NCBI RefSeq assembly: GCF_014649875.1
Contig: NZ_BMTW01000005.1
Span: 294,663-358,662 of the forward strand
Reading direction: 5' to 3'
DNA from: Streptomyces rubiginosohelvolus
GTDB taxonomy: Bacteria > Actinomycetota > Actinomycetes > Streptomycetales > Streptomycetaceae
Length of the DNA: 64,000 bases
Position 1 is the first letter of the stretch. The number at the start of each line of letters is the position of its first letter. The position numbers and the translations under genes are program-made. The notes under the pieces are model-generated. The model worked only from the letters and a program-made list of their open reading frames with translations, did not search any database and had not been told where the DNA came from. Positions 1 to 12,268 of the stretch are shown here, piece by piece.

Positions 1-333
1 GTAGAGAAGCTATGGCCCTGAGTGACGGATCTGGTGTATCGTCCGATCCGGGGCGCTGCGCCGTGAAAGGGACGGCGCGGGGGAGCATCGGAACGCGAGG
101 GGGCGACGGGCGATGTGCTGGCCATGGAGAGACGAGCCGACGCGGACGAGCGGGCGGTCGCGGCCGTCCGCGCCGACGGGGCGCACCGGCCGCCGATGGC
201 CGGATCCATGCCCCGGAGCGGTCTCCCGGGAGCGGCCCCGGCCGCCGCGGAGCGAGCGACGCCGGAGGGGCTCCGTGAAGAGCCAGGCGCCGGGGGGCAC
301 GTGCCCGGCGGGCCCGGGGCGGGGAGCCCTCCG
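1..333. other. Upstream region with no independently supported gene
   Basis: The reading frame of the downstream GGDEF gene stays open to a GTG at 115, so a 73-residue N-terminal extension is possible. That stretch is Pro/Ala/Gly/Arg-rich, uses atypical codons (AGA, CGA, CGT, CCA) and has no recognisable domain. I read it as 5' untranslated or intergenic sequence. The region before 115 shows no ribosome binding site or gene. Confidence 0.4.
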
Positions 334-3159
334 GTGAGCGCGCTGGGGGCCCTGCTCGCCACGCGGTCCGAGTCCGGCTCCACCGGGATGCGGTCCCGCA
401 TCCTGCTCGGCCTCGTCTGCGCGGGATATTCGGTGGGCGCCGCCTTCGGCTGGGGCTCACCGCAAGTCGCCGTCTTCATGGGGGACTTCGGTCTCGCCGC
501 CGCGGCACTGGTCGCCGCGGTCTCCTGCTTCCTCTACGCACGGACGGGCGCGGGCCGGCTGCGCCCCGCCTGGCTGCTGTTCTCGCTCTCCTCCCTCATG
601 GCGGCCTGCGGAAACGCCGTCTGGGGGTGGTACGAGGTGATCCTCGGCGTCCCCGTGCCCACCCCCTCCCTCGCCGACGTCTTCTTCCTCTGCTTCGCCC
701 CGCCCGCCATCGTCGGGCTGCTCGTCCTCGCCAAACGGCCCGTCACCCGGGCCGGCTGGGTCTGCCTCGCCCTGGACGCCTGGCTGATCGGCGGCTCCCT
801 GCTGACGCTCGCCTGGAGCCTCGCCCTCGCGCACACCGCGCATCTGGCGGGCGTCCAGGACACCAGTGTCGCGCCCGCGGCCCTCTCGCTGGCCTATCCG
901 CTGCTCGACATCGTGCTCGTCTCGATGGTGCTCGCCCTGCACTTCCGGCGGGCCGGGGTGAACCGCTCCGCGGTGAACACCGCCATCGCCGCTCTGGCGC
1001 TCACCGTGCTGAGCGACGCGGTGTTCACCTCGCCGCTGCTGCGCTCCACCTACCACTCGGGCCAGCTCCTCGACGCCGGCTGGTTCGCCGGGTCGCTGCT
1101 CCTCGCCTACGCCCCCTGGGGCGCCCGCCGTGGAGCCCGCCGGCCCGCCCGCCCCGGCCCGCCGCGCGCCACCACCGTCAGCCGCCCGATCGCCGGCTCC
1201 CTCGCGGCCCTCACCCCGTATCTCGCCGCCGCCGTCTGCACCCTGGGCATCCTGTACAACGTGGTCGACGGCCGCCGGGTGGACCGGGTGGTCATCTTCA
1301 CCGGCTGCACCGTCGTCCTGGCGCTGGTCGTCCGGCAGGGCATCATGCTCCTCGACAACATCTCCCTCACCCAGGAGCTGGCCCAGAAGGAGAACCACTT
1401 CCGCTCCCTGGTGCAGGGCTCCAGCGACGTCATCATGATCGCCGCGCCCAACGGCACCCTGCGCTACGTCAGCCCCGCCGCCGCCGGGGTCTACGGGCGC
1501 GAGGCGGAGGGGCTCGTCGGTGCCGAGCTGTCCTCGATCATCCACCCCGACGATCTCGGCCGGTTCGTCCACGAGGTGCGGCGCTTCCTCGCCGCCCCGC
1601 CCCACGAGGAACCCACCACCCGTATCGAATGCCGCTTCCGCTCGGGCACCGGCGACTGGCTCAACGTCGAGTCCACCGTCAACCGCCACCAGGGCGGCCT
1701 CCTCCTCAACAGCCGGGACGTCACCGAACGGGTGCGGCTCCAGGCCCAGCTGCAGCACAACGCCGAGCACGACCCGCTCACCGATCTGCCCAACCGGGCC
1801 CTGTTCACCGCCCGGGTCCGCCAGGCGCTCGGCGGCCGGCGCGCGAGCGACCCCGGCACCGCCGTCCTCTTCATCGACCTCGACGGCTTCAAGCAGGTCA
1901 ACGACACCATCGGCCACCAGGCGGGCGACGAACTGCTCATCCAGGCCGGCCGCCGCCTCCAGGACTCCGTCCGGGCCGGCGACACCGCCGCCCGGCTCGG
2001 CGGCGACGAGTTCGCCGCGCTCATCATGGGCGACGGCACCCGCGACCAGGGCGCCCGCGAGTACCAGGTCCACGAGATCGCCGACCGGCTGCGTCTCACC
2101 CTCTCCCAGCCCTACCGGATCGGCGCCAGCGAGGTCCGGGTCGCCGCGTCCATCGGGGTGGCCTTCGCCGAGCCCGCCATCAGCCCCACCGACCTCATGC
2201 GCAACGCCGACCTCGCGATGTACCGCGCCAAGGCCGGCGGCAAGGACCGGGTCGAACTGTACGCCCCGCAGATGCAGGCCGACGTCGTACGCCGCTCCGA
2301 GCTGGCCACCCGACTGCGCACGGCCCTGCGCGACGGCGAGTTCGCCCTGCTCCACCAGCCCGTCGTGCACCTCGCCAGCGGCTCCGTCGCCGCCGTCGCC
2401 GCCCAGGCCCGCTGGCGCTCCGCCCAGGGCATCCTGTTCACCCCCGCCGAGTTCCTCCGGGTCTCCGGAGACGACGACCGCACCGCCGAGCTCGGCCGCT
2501 GGCTCCTGGAGGAGGCGGTCGCCCAGGCCGCCGACCGGGCCAGGGCCGGGCACCCCGTCGCCGTCTCCGTCCGCCTCTCCGCCGCCCGGCTGCTGGACGC
2601 GGCCCCGCCCCTCGGCTCCATCGAGGCGCTGCTCACCCGCCACGGGCTGCCCTCAGGCGCCCTGATGATCGAGGTCGCCGACAGCGACCCGCGCGTCTCC
2701 TTCGACGCCCTGGAGCAGCGCCTCGTGGCCCTGCGCCGGCTCGGCGTACGGATCGCGCTCGACGGCTTCGGCAGCGGCTTCGCGGCGATCAACGCGCTGC
2801 GCCGGCTCCCCATCGACGTACTGAAGCTCGACCGGAACCTGGTGGAGGGGGTGGTCGAATCGGCCAGACTGCACAAGATCACCAGCGGCCTCCTGCGGAT
2901 CGCCTGCGACCTCGGCCTCCAGTCCGTCGCCGACGGCGTCGACGTCCCCGAGCAGGTCCTCGCCCTGCGCGCCATGGGGTGCACCCACGGCCAGGGAATG
3001 GCCTTCTCCGGCCCGCTCGACGAGTACCGGCTGCGCCGCGCCCTGGTGCGCGGGGAGTTCCCCGTACCGGGCATTCCCAGCCCCCGGCCGGTGATGGCGG
3101 GCGGCTCGATCCCGCTGCTCACCGGATCACATACTGAGACGCCTGTCCCACCCACTTGA
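334..3159 (+). CDS. Membrane PAS-GGDEF-EAL protein (diguanylate cyclase, degenerate EAL)
   Basis: Probable c-di-GMP enzyme of the inner membrane. About ten hydrophobic segments fill residues 20-340 and are followed by a PAS domain (about 356-469), a GGDEF domain with intact GGDEF near residue 555, and an EAL-like domain (about 650-910). The EAL domain looks inactive: the EAL tripeptide position reads AAQ (AAQARW), the ELTES-like segment reads IEVADSD and the DDFG segment reads DGFG. So I infer synthesis of c-di-GMP, or binding, rather than hydrolysis. The GTG at 334 has GGGGAG seven bases upstream; a start at 115 would give 1014 residues. By gene order it corresponds to the S. coelicolor GGDEF/EAL gene beside ilvB (recalled as SCO5511). 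Confidence 0.85.
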   Translation: MSALGALLATRSESGSTGMRSRILLGLVCAGYSVGAAFGWGSPQVAVFMGDFGLAAAALVAAVSCFLYARTGAGRLRPAWLLFSLSSLMAACGNAVWGWYEVILGVPVPTPSLADVFFLCFAPPAIVGLLVLAKRPVTRAGWVCLALDAWLIGGSLLTLAWSLALAHTAHLAGVQDTSVAPAALSLAYPLLDIVLVSMVLALHFRRAGVNRSAVNTAIAALALTVLSDAVFTSPLLRSTYHSGQLLDAGWFAGSLLLAYAPWGARRGARRPARPGPPRATTVSRPIAGSLAALTPYLAAAVCTLGILYNVVDGRRVDRVVIFTGCTVVLALVVRQGIMLLDNISLTQELAQKENHFRSLVQGSSDVIMIAAPNGTLRYVSPAAAGVYGREAEGLVGAELSSIIHPDDLGRFVHEVRRFLAAPPHEEPTTRIECRFRSGTGDWLNVESTVNRHQGGLLLNSRDVTERVRLQAQLQHNAEHDPLTDLPNRALFTARVRQALGGRRASDPGTAVLFIDLDGFKQVNDTIGHQAGDELLIQAGRRLQDSVRAGDTAARLGGDEFAALIMGDGTRDQGAREYQVHEIADRLRLTLSQPYRIGASEVRVAASIGVAFAEPAISPTDLMRNADLAMYRAKAGGKDRVELYAPQMQADVVRRSELATRLRTALRDGEFALLHQPVVHLASGSVAAVAAQARWRSAQGILFTPAEFLRVSGDDDRTAELGRWLLEEAVAQAADRARAGHPVAVSVRLSAARLLDAAPPLGSIEALLTRHGLPSGALMIEVADSDPRVSFDALEQRLVALRRLGVRIALDGFGSGFAAINALRRLPIDVLKLDRNLVEGVVESARLHKITSGLLRIACDLGLQSVADGVDVPEQVLALRAMGCTHGQGMAFSGPLDEYRLRRALVRGEFPVPGIPSPRPVMAGGSIPLLTGSHTETPVPPT

Positions 3160-3192
3160 CACGTCATGCGTGCCGGAGAGAGGGTCAATGCC

Positions 3193-3234
3193 ATGCGCAC
3201 CCGAATTCTCGTACTTGGAAAGCGCGTCGGCTGA
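3193..3234 (+). CDS. ilvB leader peptide
   Basis: Thirteen-codon ORF, MRTRILVLGKRVG, preceded by GGAGAGAGG. Four of five consecutive residues are the regulatory branched-chain amino acids (Ile-Leu-Val-Leu), and a further Val lies near the end. Two of those codons (ATT, CTT) are rare in this GC-rich genome. It sits 143 bp upstream of ilvB and is followed by a hairpin and an intrinsic terminator, the classical attenuator layout. Ribosome stalling on the Ile-Leu-Val run when charged tRNAs are scarce would favour read-through. Leader peptides with terminators before Streptomyces ilvB genes have been predicted before, so this is a known class. Confidence 0.85.
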   Translation: MRTRILVLGKRVG

Positions 3235-3235
3235 A

Positions 3236-3260
3236 GCAGAGTCACTCCACGACACTCTGC
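3236..3260 (+). promoter_or_regulatory. Hairpin of the ilvB attenuator (pause or antiterminator arm)
   Basis: GCAGAGT at 3236-3242 pairs with ACTCTGC at 3254-3260, starting two bases after the leader stop codon. It lies between the leader ORF and the terminator, where an attenuator pause/anti-antiterminator helix is expected. Its exact alternative pairing was not worked out. Confidence 0.5.
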
Positions 3261-3279
3261 GGACCGCACCCGGCGCGCT

Positions 3280-3313
3280 CCCCTCGCTTGCCTCACGGCA
3301 CGAGGGGTTTTTT
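3280..3313 (+). terminator. Attenuator terminator upstream of ilvB
   Basis: CCCCTCG (3280-3286) pairs with CGAGGGG (3301-3307), with an inner GCC/GGC extension around a TCAC loop, followed directly by six T residues. It lies before the ilvB start, so it terminates the leader transcript and not a gene. Confidence 0.85.
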
Positions 3314-3377
3314 GTTGCACTGACACCTCTCAAAACGCTGCAAAACACCCGCGAAAACCCTCAGCTTCGAGAAGAGA

Positions 3378-6897
<3,520 letters not shown>

Positions 6898-6907
6898 GCC
6901 TCGGGGG

Positions 6908-6940
6908 AGCGGGGCGGGTCCATGACGGACCCGCCCCGCT
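6908..6940 (+). terminator. Terminator after ilvC
   Basis: A perfect 14-bp stem, AGCGGGGCGGGTCC (6908-6921) with its complement at 6927-6940, and a 5-base loop. No long T-run follows, as is common in Streptomyces. Confidence 0.8.
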
Positions 6941-7160
6941 CCACAGTGCCCCAGGGGCGTTCCGTACGGGTGTACACCACGTCCACCCTCGTGCGGGTGA
7001 TCCTTCCACGGGGGCGCGGTACACAGCCCGTCGCATGACTACACTTCTCAACACATACACGCGTCAGGGCCCACAGTGTCGTGCGTCTACCACGCGGCTA
7101 GCCCCTCCACCGCCTGCGGCCGTCGGGACGGCCGTCCGCACTGGACTTGTGAGGACTCAC

Positions 7161-8753
7161 GTGAGCTCGAAACCTGTCGTACTCATCGCTGAAGAGCTGT
7201 CGCCCGCCACGGTCGACGCCCTGGGTCCGGATTTCGAGATCCGGCACTGCAACGGCGCGGACCGCGCCGAGCTGCTCCCCGCGATCGCCGACGTCGACGC
7301 GATCCTGGTGCGCTCCGCCACCAAGGTCGACGCCGAGGCCCTGGCCGCCGCCAGGAAGCTCCGGGTCGTGGCCCGCGCGGGCGTCGGTCTGGACAACGTG
7401 GACGTCTCCGCCGCCACCAAGGCCGGCGTGATGGTCGTCAACGCCCCGACCTCCAACATCGTCACCGCCGCCGAGCTGGCCTGCGGTCTGCTGGTGGCCA
7501 CCGCGCGCAACATCCCGCAGGCCAACACCGCGCTCAAGAACGGTGAGTGGAAGCGCTCGAAGTACACCGGGGTCGAGCTCAGCGAGAAGGTCCTCGGCGT
7601 CGTGGGCCTCGGCCGCATCGGCGTCCTGGTCGCCCAGCGCATGTCGGCCTTCGGCATGAAGATCGTCGCCTACGACCCCTACGTCCAGCCGGCCCGCGCC
7701 GCGCAGATGGGCGTCAAGCTCCTCAGCCTGGACGAGCTCCTGGAGGTTGCCGACTTCATCACCGTGCACCTGCCGAAGACCCCCGAGACCCTGGGTCTCA
7801 TCGGCGACGAGGCGCTGCACAAGGTGAAGCCGTCGGTCCGCATCGTCAACGCCGCGCGCGGTGGGATCGTCGACGAGGAGGCGCTGTACTCCGCCCTCAA
7901 GGAGGGCCGCGTCGCCGGCGCCGGCCTCGATGTGTACGCGAAGGAGCCCTGCACGGACTCCCCGCTGTTCCAGTTCGACCAGGTCGTCTGCACCCCGCAC
8001 CTCGGCGCCTCCACCGACGAGGCGCAGGAGAAGGCGGGCATCGCCGTCGCCAAGTCCGTGCGCCTCGCCCTCGCCGGTGAGCTGGTCCCGGACGCGGTCA
8101 ACGTCCAGGGCGGCGTCATCGCCGAGGACGTACGCCCCGGTCTGCCGCTCGCCGAGAAGCTCGGCCGGATCTTCACCGCGCTCGCGGGCGAGGTCGCGGC
8201 CCGCCTCGACGTCGAGGTGTACGGCGAGATCACCCAGCACGACGTGAAGGTGCTGGAGCTCTCCGCGCTCAAGGGTGTCTTCGAGGACGTCGTCGACGAG
8301 ACCGTGTCCTACGTCAACGCCCCGCTGTTCGCGCAGGAGCGCGGTGTCGAGGTCCGCCTCACCACCAGCTCCGAGTCGCCCGACCACCGCAACGTGGTCA
8401 CCGTGCGCGGCACGCTCGGCAGCGGCGAGGAGGTCGCGGTCTCCGGCACGCTGGCCGGCCCGAAGCACCTTCAGAAGATCGTGGCCATCGGCGAGCACGA
8501 CGTCGACCTGGCGCTCGCCGACCACATGGTCGTCCTGCGCTACCAGGACCGTCCCGGTGTGGTGGGCGCGGTCGGCAAGATCCTCGGCGAGGCCGGGCTG
8601 AACATCGCGGGCATGCAGGTCTCGCGTGCCGCGGAGGGCGGCGAGGCGCTGGTCGTCCTCACCGTCGACGAGACGGTCCCGCAGCCGGTGCTGACCGAGA
8701 TCGCCGAGGAGATCGGCGCGTCCTCGGCCCGCTCGGTGAACCTCACCGACTGA
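7161..8753 (+). CDS. serA: D-3-phosphoglycerate dehydrogenase
   Basis: Oxidises 3-phosphoglycerate to 3-phosphohydroxypyruvate, the first step of serine synthesis. The 530-residue product is the long type: a D-2-hydroxyacid dehydrogenase core (NAD motif VVGLGRIG; NAARGGIVDEEAL; HLGASTDEAQ with the catalytic His), an ASB-like intervening domain, and a C-terminal ACT domain (QDRPGVVGAVGKILGEAGLNIAGMQ) expected to bind serine. The GTG at 7161 (SSKPVVLIAEELSP) was chosen because the longer upstream frame is not conserved-looking. It lies 263 bp after ilvC, beyond a terminator, so it has its own promoter. Confidence 0.96.
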   Translation: MSSKPVVLIAEELSPATVDALGPDFEIRHCNGADRAELLPAIADVDAILVRSATKVDAEALAAARKLRVVARAGVGLDNVDVSAATKAGVMVVNAPTSNIVTAAELACGLLVATARNIPQANTALKNGEWKRSKYTGVELSEKVLGVVGLGRIGVLVAQRMSAFGMKIVAYDPYVQPARAAQMGVKLLSLDELLEVADFITVHLPKTPETLGLIGDEALHKVKPSVRIVNAARGGIVDEEALYSALKEGRVAGAGLDVYAKEPCTDSPLFQFDQVVCTPHLGASTDEAQEKAGIAVAKSVRLALAGELVPDAVNVQGGVIAEDVRPGLPLAEKLGRIFTALAGEVAARLDVEVYGEITQHDVKVLELSALKGVFEDVVDETVSYVNAPLFAQERGVEVRLTTSSESPDHRNVVTVRGTLGSGEEVAVSGTLAGPKHLQKIVAIGEHDVDLALADHMVVLRYQDRPGVVGAVGKILGEAGLNIAGMQVSRAAEGGEALVVLTVDETVPQPVLTEIAEEIGASSARSVNLTD

Positions 8754-8769
8754 CCCACCTGTACGACCC

Positions 8770-8816
8770 CGGCTGCCGGGCGCCCACTTCACCGGGGCGC
8801 CCGGCAGCCGCGTTTT
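8770..8816 (+). terminator. Terminator after serA
   Basis: A perfect 16-bp stem (8770-8785 with 8795-8810) of the CGGCTGCCGGGCGCCC type, followed by CGTTTT. Confidence 0.85.
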
Positions 8817-8946
8817 CGGGGGCCGATCGGCCCGATCCGCCCCAATGGGCCCGGGGTTGGGCCCTGGGGCCCACGACGCGCGAGGCGCCCGACCCTAGGG
8901 TGACCGGTTGTCATGTCACTCATGGGCACCGGGGGTCGGATCACGT

Positions 8947-11508
8947 ATGTCTGCTGTCGGTGGCATACCCGTAGCGGGAGGCCCGGCTCCGGCCGCCGCC
9001 CCCCGGCGTGACCTCCCGGGCCCGCTCGCCGCGGTCCGGGTGGCCCTCCTCGTCCTGCTCGGCGCGACGGTCCTCGGCGCGGTCGGCCTCTCCGGCTCCG
9101 CGATCGCCGCCGACGCCATGGGCGCCCAGGTGTTCGGCATCCTGCTGTACGCCTCCGCGCCCGGGGTGCTCTGCGCCCTGCTGGCCCGGCACCTGCGGAC
9201 GGGCGGCAGGCGCGTGCTGTGGGGGATCGTCGCCGTCCAGATCTGGCTGATCATCGGCGGCCTCGGCAACGTGTCGGACGGGTCGCCGGACGGGTTCACG
9301 CAGCTGGTGCTGCCGGTCCTCATCCTGGTGCTGCTGCGCCGTCCGCAGAGCCGCGCGTGGTTCCTGCTGCCGCCCCGGGAGCGCGGGGAGCCGCCGAAGT
9401 TCTCGCTCCCGCACATGATCACGTGGAAGCGGGACCGGGGGCAGACAGCCCTGGAGTATCTGGGCCTGGTCCTGATCGTCGTCGCGCTGATCGGGGCGCT
9501 GACGGTGGGCGGCCTCGGCGGCCGGATCACGGAGGGGCTCCAGTCGGCGATCTGCTCGCTGACGGGCAGCTCGTGCCCGGTGTCGCCCGGAGGCAGCGAC
9601 ACGGTGGCGGGAGACGACCCGGGCGGTGGAGCGGACGGCGGTACGTCGGCGGGCGCGGACGGCGGCGCGGATGGCGGAGCCGACGGGGGCGCTGACGGTG
9701 GTGCCGATGGCGGAGCCGACGGGGGTGCCGCCGACGGCGGTTCGACCACTACGGGCGGTACGACCACGGGCGGCACGACCGGCGGCGACGCGACGGGTGG
9801 CTCCGGCGGCGACGCGACGGGCGGCACGGAAGGCACCGGCGGGACCGGCGGCACGGAAGGCACCGGTGGCTCTGAAGGCACCCAGGGCAGCGGCGGTACG
9901 ACCGGCGGGACCGGCGGGGAGAGCTCGGGTGGCCCCGGCTCCACCACGACGGGCGGCGGCACCGGCGGTCCCGACGACAACGGGCGCCCCGGCACCGGCG
10001 AGGACACCTTCCCCGAGGACCACGAGGAGCCCGAGGCCGCCTACGACGTACAGGCGTCCGACGACGGCGAGGGTGAGGGCGGCGAGCAGGCCGAGGAGCA
10101 GGAGGACTGCGGCGGCTGGGGCTTCTTCGGCTGCGCCTGGGACCGTACGACCCAGGTCTTCAAGGGACTGGTGGTCGACGGGATCTGGGGCGACATCTCC
10201 GGGATCATCGACCTGTTCAAGCCGGAGACCTGGTCGGGCCTGGTCGACTACGGCAAGCAGCTCGGCGACCAGTGGGTCAAGGACTCCTCGGGCGCGGGCG
10301 ACAAGTGGGCCGACGGCGACTACCTGGGCGCGCTCTGGGACTGGGGCGGGGCCTCCGTCAACACGGTGATCACGGTCGGCGACGACATCTTCGTCGGCGA
10401 CGAGGTCCGCGAGCGCTGGAACAACGGCGAGAAGACCCGGGCCGTCACCGATGTGATCTGGAACGTCGGCTCGCTGTTCATCCCGGGCTACAACGTCGCG
10501 AAGGTGGTCGGCAAGGCCGGCAAACTCGGCAAGCTCGGCAAGGTGGCCTCCGAGGTCGCGGACGCGGCGGGCGATGCGAGCACGGCCGCCCGCCGGGCCC
10601 GGCAGGCCGCGGACGCGGGCGATCTCGACGGCGTACGCAAGGCGGCGAAGGAGGCCGACGAGGCGGCGGACAGTGCCGAGGACGCGGCGCGCCGCACCGG
10701 CTGCGCGATCGCGGGCGGGCCGCCGAGGGTGCCGTACGGCGGAGGCGGCGGCGGGTCCGGCGGTGTGCCGGGCGCCGGCACCGGGGTGCTCGCGGGCGGC
10801 TCGCCGGGCCGGATCCTCCTCGCCGAGGGCGGCTGCGACGAGGCGGCCAAGAAGGCGGCCGAGGACGCGCGGGCGGCGGAACGCCAGGCCCACCTGGACC
10901 AGAAGCGGCTGGAGGAGCCCGAGCGGGCCCGGCAGGCGCAGCTGGACAAGAAGCAGCACCCGGAGCCGCAGCGCAACGACACCAGCGACCCGCGCAACTA
11001 CAACCCGCCCTCCTGGGCGGACGAACTCACCACCCGCACCCTCGGTGACGCGGACGCGGGCGACGGCTACTGGGCGGGACGGGACCGTAACCCCGTGCCC
11101 AACTGGAAGAACGAGTCCTGGCTGCGCTACCAGGAGCAGATCACCGGCACGAACCGGGGCCAGGAGTACGTCGTCCCGCACCCGCGCGAGGGCAAACCCG
11201 CGGTGGAGTACGACGGGTGGGACTCCTCCCGGCAGACCTACCTGGAGGCCAAGAACGGCTACGACTCCTACCTCTCGCAGTCCCGCCCGGGAACGCTCAC
11301 CCCCTCCGGCAGGGACAAGTTCGTCGCGGAGGCCCGCGCCCAGGTGGAGGCGGCCGGCGGCAAGCCCGTGGAGTGGCACTTCTCGAACCCGGAGGTCGCG
11401 AAGGCGGCCCGCGCGGCGTTCCGGGAGGCAAGGCTGCCGATCAAGGTGGTTCCGACGCCGGTGAGACCGGGCGACAGCACGAGGAAGCCCGGCGCCTTCG
11501 ACGAGTAG
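8947..11508 (+). CDS. Membrane-anchored polymorphic toxin with C-terminal Tox-REase-5-like nuclease
   Basis: Putative contact-dependent or exported nuclease toxin of 853 residues. In order: four hydrophobic segments (about 25-128), a Flp/TadE-pilin-like hydrophobic helix (about 162-185, GQTALEYLGLVLIVVALIG), a Gly/Thr/Asp/Ala-rich linker (about 220-345), a short hydrophobic patch (LFIPGYNVAKVVGKAGK), charged helices, then the toxin domain (about 700-840). The toxin carries EYDGWD followed by YLEAKNGY, which fits D...ExK of the PD-(D/E)xK fold and resembles Tox-REase-5. ATG 8947 is preferred; 8908 is an upstream alternative. The immunity gene lies 61 bp downstream. Delivery route and target are inference. 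Confidence 0.75.
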   Translation: MSAVGGIPVAGGPAPAAAPRRDLPGPLAAVRVALLVLLGATVLGAVGLSGSAIAADAMGAQVFGILLYASAPGVLCALLARHLRTGGRRVLWGIVAVQIWLIIGGLGNVSDGSPDGFTQLVLPVLILVLLRRPQSRAWFLLPPRERGEPPKFSLPHMITWKRDRGQTALEYLGLVLIVVALIGALTVGGLGGRITEGLQSAICSLTGSSCPVSPGGSDTVAGDDPGGGADGGTSAGADGGADGGADGGADGGADGGADGGAADGGSTTTGGTTTGGTTGGDATGGSGGDATGGTEGTGGTGGTEGTGGSEGTQGSGGTTGGTGGESSGGPGSTTTGGGTGGPDDNGRPGTGEDTFPEDHEEPEAAYDVQASDDGEGEGGEQAEEQEDCGGWGFFGCAWDRTTQVFKGLVVDGIWGDISGIIDLFKPETWSGLVDYGKQLGDQWVKDSSGAGDKWADGDYLGALWDWGGASVNTVITVGDDIFVGDEVRERWNNGEKTRAVTDVIWNVGSLFIPGYNVAKVVGKAGKLGKLGKVASEVADAAGDASTAARRARQAADAGDLDGVRKAAKEADEAADSAEDAARRTGCAIAGGPPRVPYGGGGGGSGGVPGAGTGVLAGGSPGRILLAEGGCDEAAKKAAEDARAAERQAHLDQKRLEEPERARQAQLDKKQHPEPQRNDTSDPRNYNPPSWADELTTRTLGDADAGDGYWAGRDRNPVPNWKNESWLRYQEQITGTNRGQEYVVPHPREGKPAVEYDGWDSSRQTYLEAKNGYDSYLSQSRPGTLTPSGRDKFVAEARAQVEAAGGKPVEWHFSNPEVAKAARAAFREARLPIKVVPTPVRPGDSTRKPGAFDE
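9649..9978 (+). repeat. Low-complexity Gly-rich tandem repeats inside the toxin gene
   Basis: An imperfect 12-bp unit encoding GADG-type tetrads (at least six consecutive copies, about 9650-9735) runs into TTGG, DATGG and TEGTGG repeats. It encodes a flexible linker between the membrane/pilin-like part and the central region. Such tracts are prone to copy-number change. Confidence 0.8.
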
Positions 11509-11569
11509 CCGAGTAGCCTGCCCCTGTGGGCGACCCGGTGCGGTCCGGCGACGGAGGAGAGAGATCAGC

Positions 11570-12268
11570 ATGCGATGTCTGGTGCGAGGCTTCTGGGGCC
11601 CGAGGCCGGAGCCGGTCGAGTCCCTGGCCGGTCGGTGGCAGCGGACCCTGGACGGACTGACCGGGCTGCTCCCGCAGGCGGCGGCTGCCTGGAGCCAGAT
11701 CCACGCGAACGGACCCGCGACGGCCGTCGCACCCGACGAGGACGCCCTGCTCGGCGCGGTGCGCGCCGCCCAGAGCGCGGCCGACTGGTCGGATCTGACG
11801 GGTACCGGGCTGCGGGTGGTCGGCACGGGCATGCCCGGCTGGGAGGTGGAGGTCAGCGGAGTCGCGGGCGGCACACCGGAGTTCCTGCTCCAGTCGATCA
11901 TGGTGGTGATCCACGCGCCGGACGGAGCACCCGTCCCCGAGGAGGACGTCCTCGCGCTCCTGGCCCGGGTGTGGGAGCCGGACTTCGGCGATGTGAGCGA
12001 CAACGACGTGCTGGACGCCCTGGAGGACGAGGCCGGGTTCTCGGTCGAGGACCCGGCCGTGGGCCGGGTCGGCTACCTCTCCCCGGCCCGTGCCGCCCTC
12101 GTGCCGGCCGGTCTGGAAGCGGTCCGTCAGGAAGTCCCGGGCGGTGGAGAGCTGTTGAGCATCGCGGCACCCGGTGACACCGCGGCGGTGGTGCGCGCGT
12201 GCGAACGGCTCCGCGAGGCGGGAGCCCTGGCGCCGCTGCCCCGCCCGATGGACCGGGCGGTGCTGTGA
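11570..12268 (+). CDS. Imm52-like immunity protein
   Basis: Predicted cytosolic immunity protein neutralising the upstream nuclease toxin. The 232-residue product has no signal peptide. The N-terminal FWGPRPEPVESLAGRW segment fits my recollection of the Imm52 family (WGPR-E-x-A), which is typically paired with Tox-REase-5 toxins, and the middle part (WEPDFGDVSDND) also fits. It starts at ATG behind GGAGGAGAG, 61 bp after the toxin, and overlaps the next gene by four bases. Family assignment is from motif memory; a profile search would decide. Confidence 0.65.
   Translation: MRCLVRGFWGPRPEPVESLAGRWQRTLDGLTGLLPQAAAAWSQIHANGPATAVAPDEDALLGAVRAAQSAADWSDLTGTGLRVVGTGMPGWEVEVSGVAGGTPEFLLQSIMVVIHAPDGAPVPEEDVLALLARVWEPDFGDVSDNDVLDALEDEAGFSVEDPAVGRVGYLSPARAALVPAGLEAVRQEVPGGGELLSIAAPGDTAAVVRACERLREAGALAPLPRPMDRAVL

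Noticed and set aside
457..2643. Long open frame on the minus strand antisense to the GGDEF gene (728 codons)
   Set aside because: It is a product of G/C-biased third positions; composition is Gly/Glu/Asp/Val repeat-like and it lies opposite a gene with clear domains. The same holds for similar antisense frames across the window.
6941..7160. Upstream in-frame ATG codons giving longer SerA
   Set aside because: The extension has no similarity to the SerA family, and GTG 7161 gives the standard N-terminus.
9649..9978. Regular short repeats that could suggest a CRISPR array
   Set aside because: The unit is about 12 bp, has no unique spacers and is in frame within a coding sequence as a Gly-rich linker.
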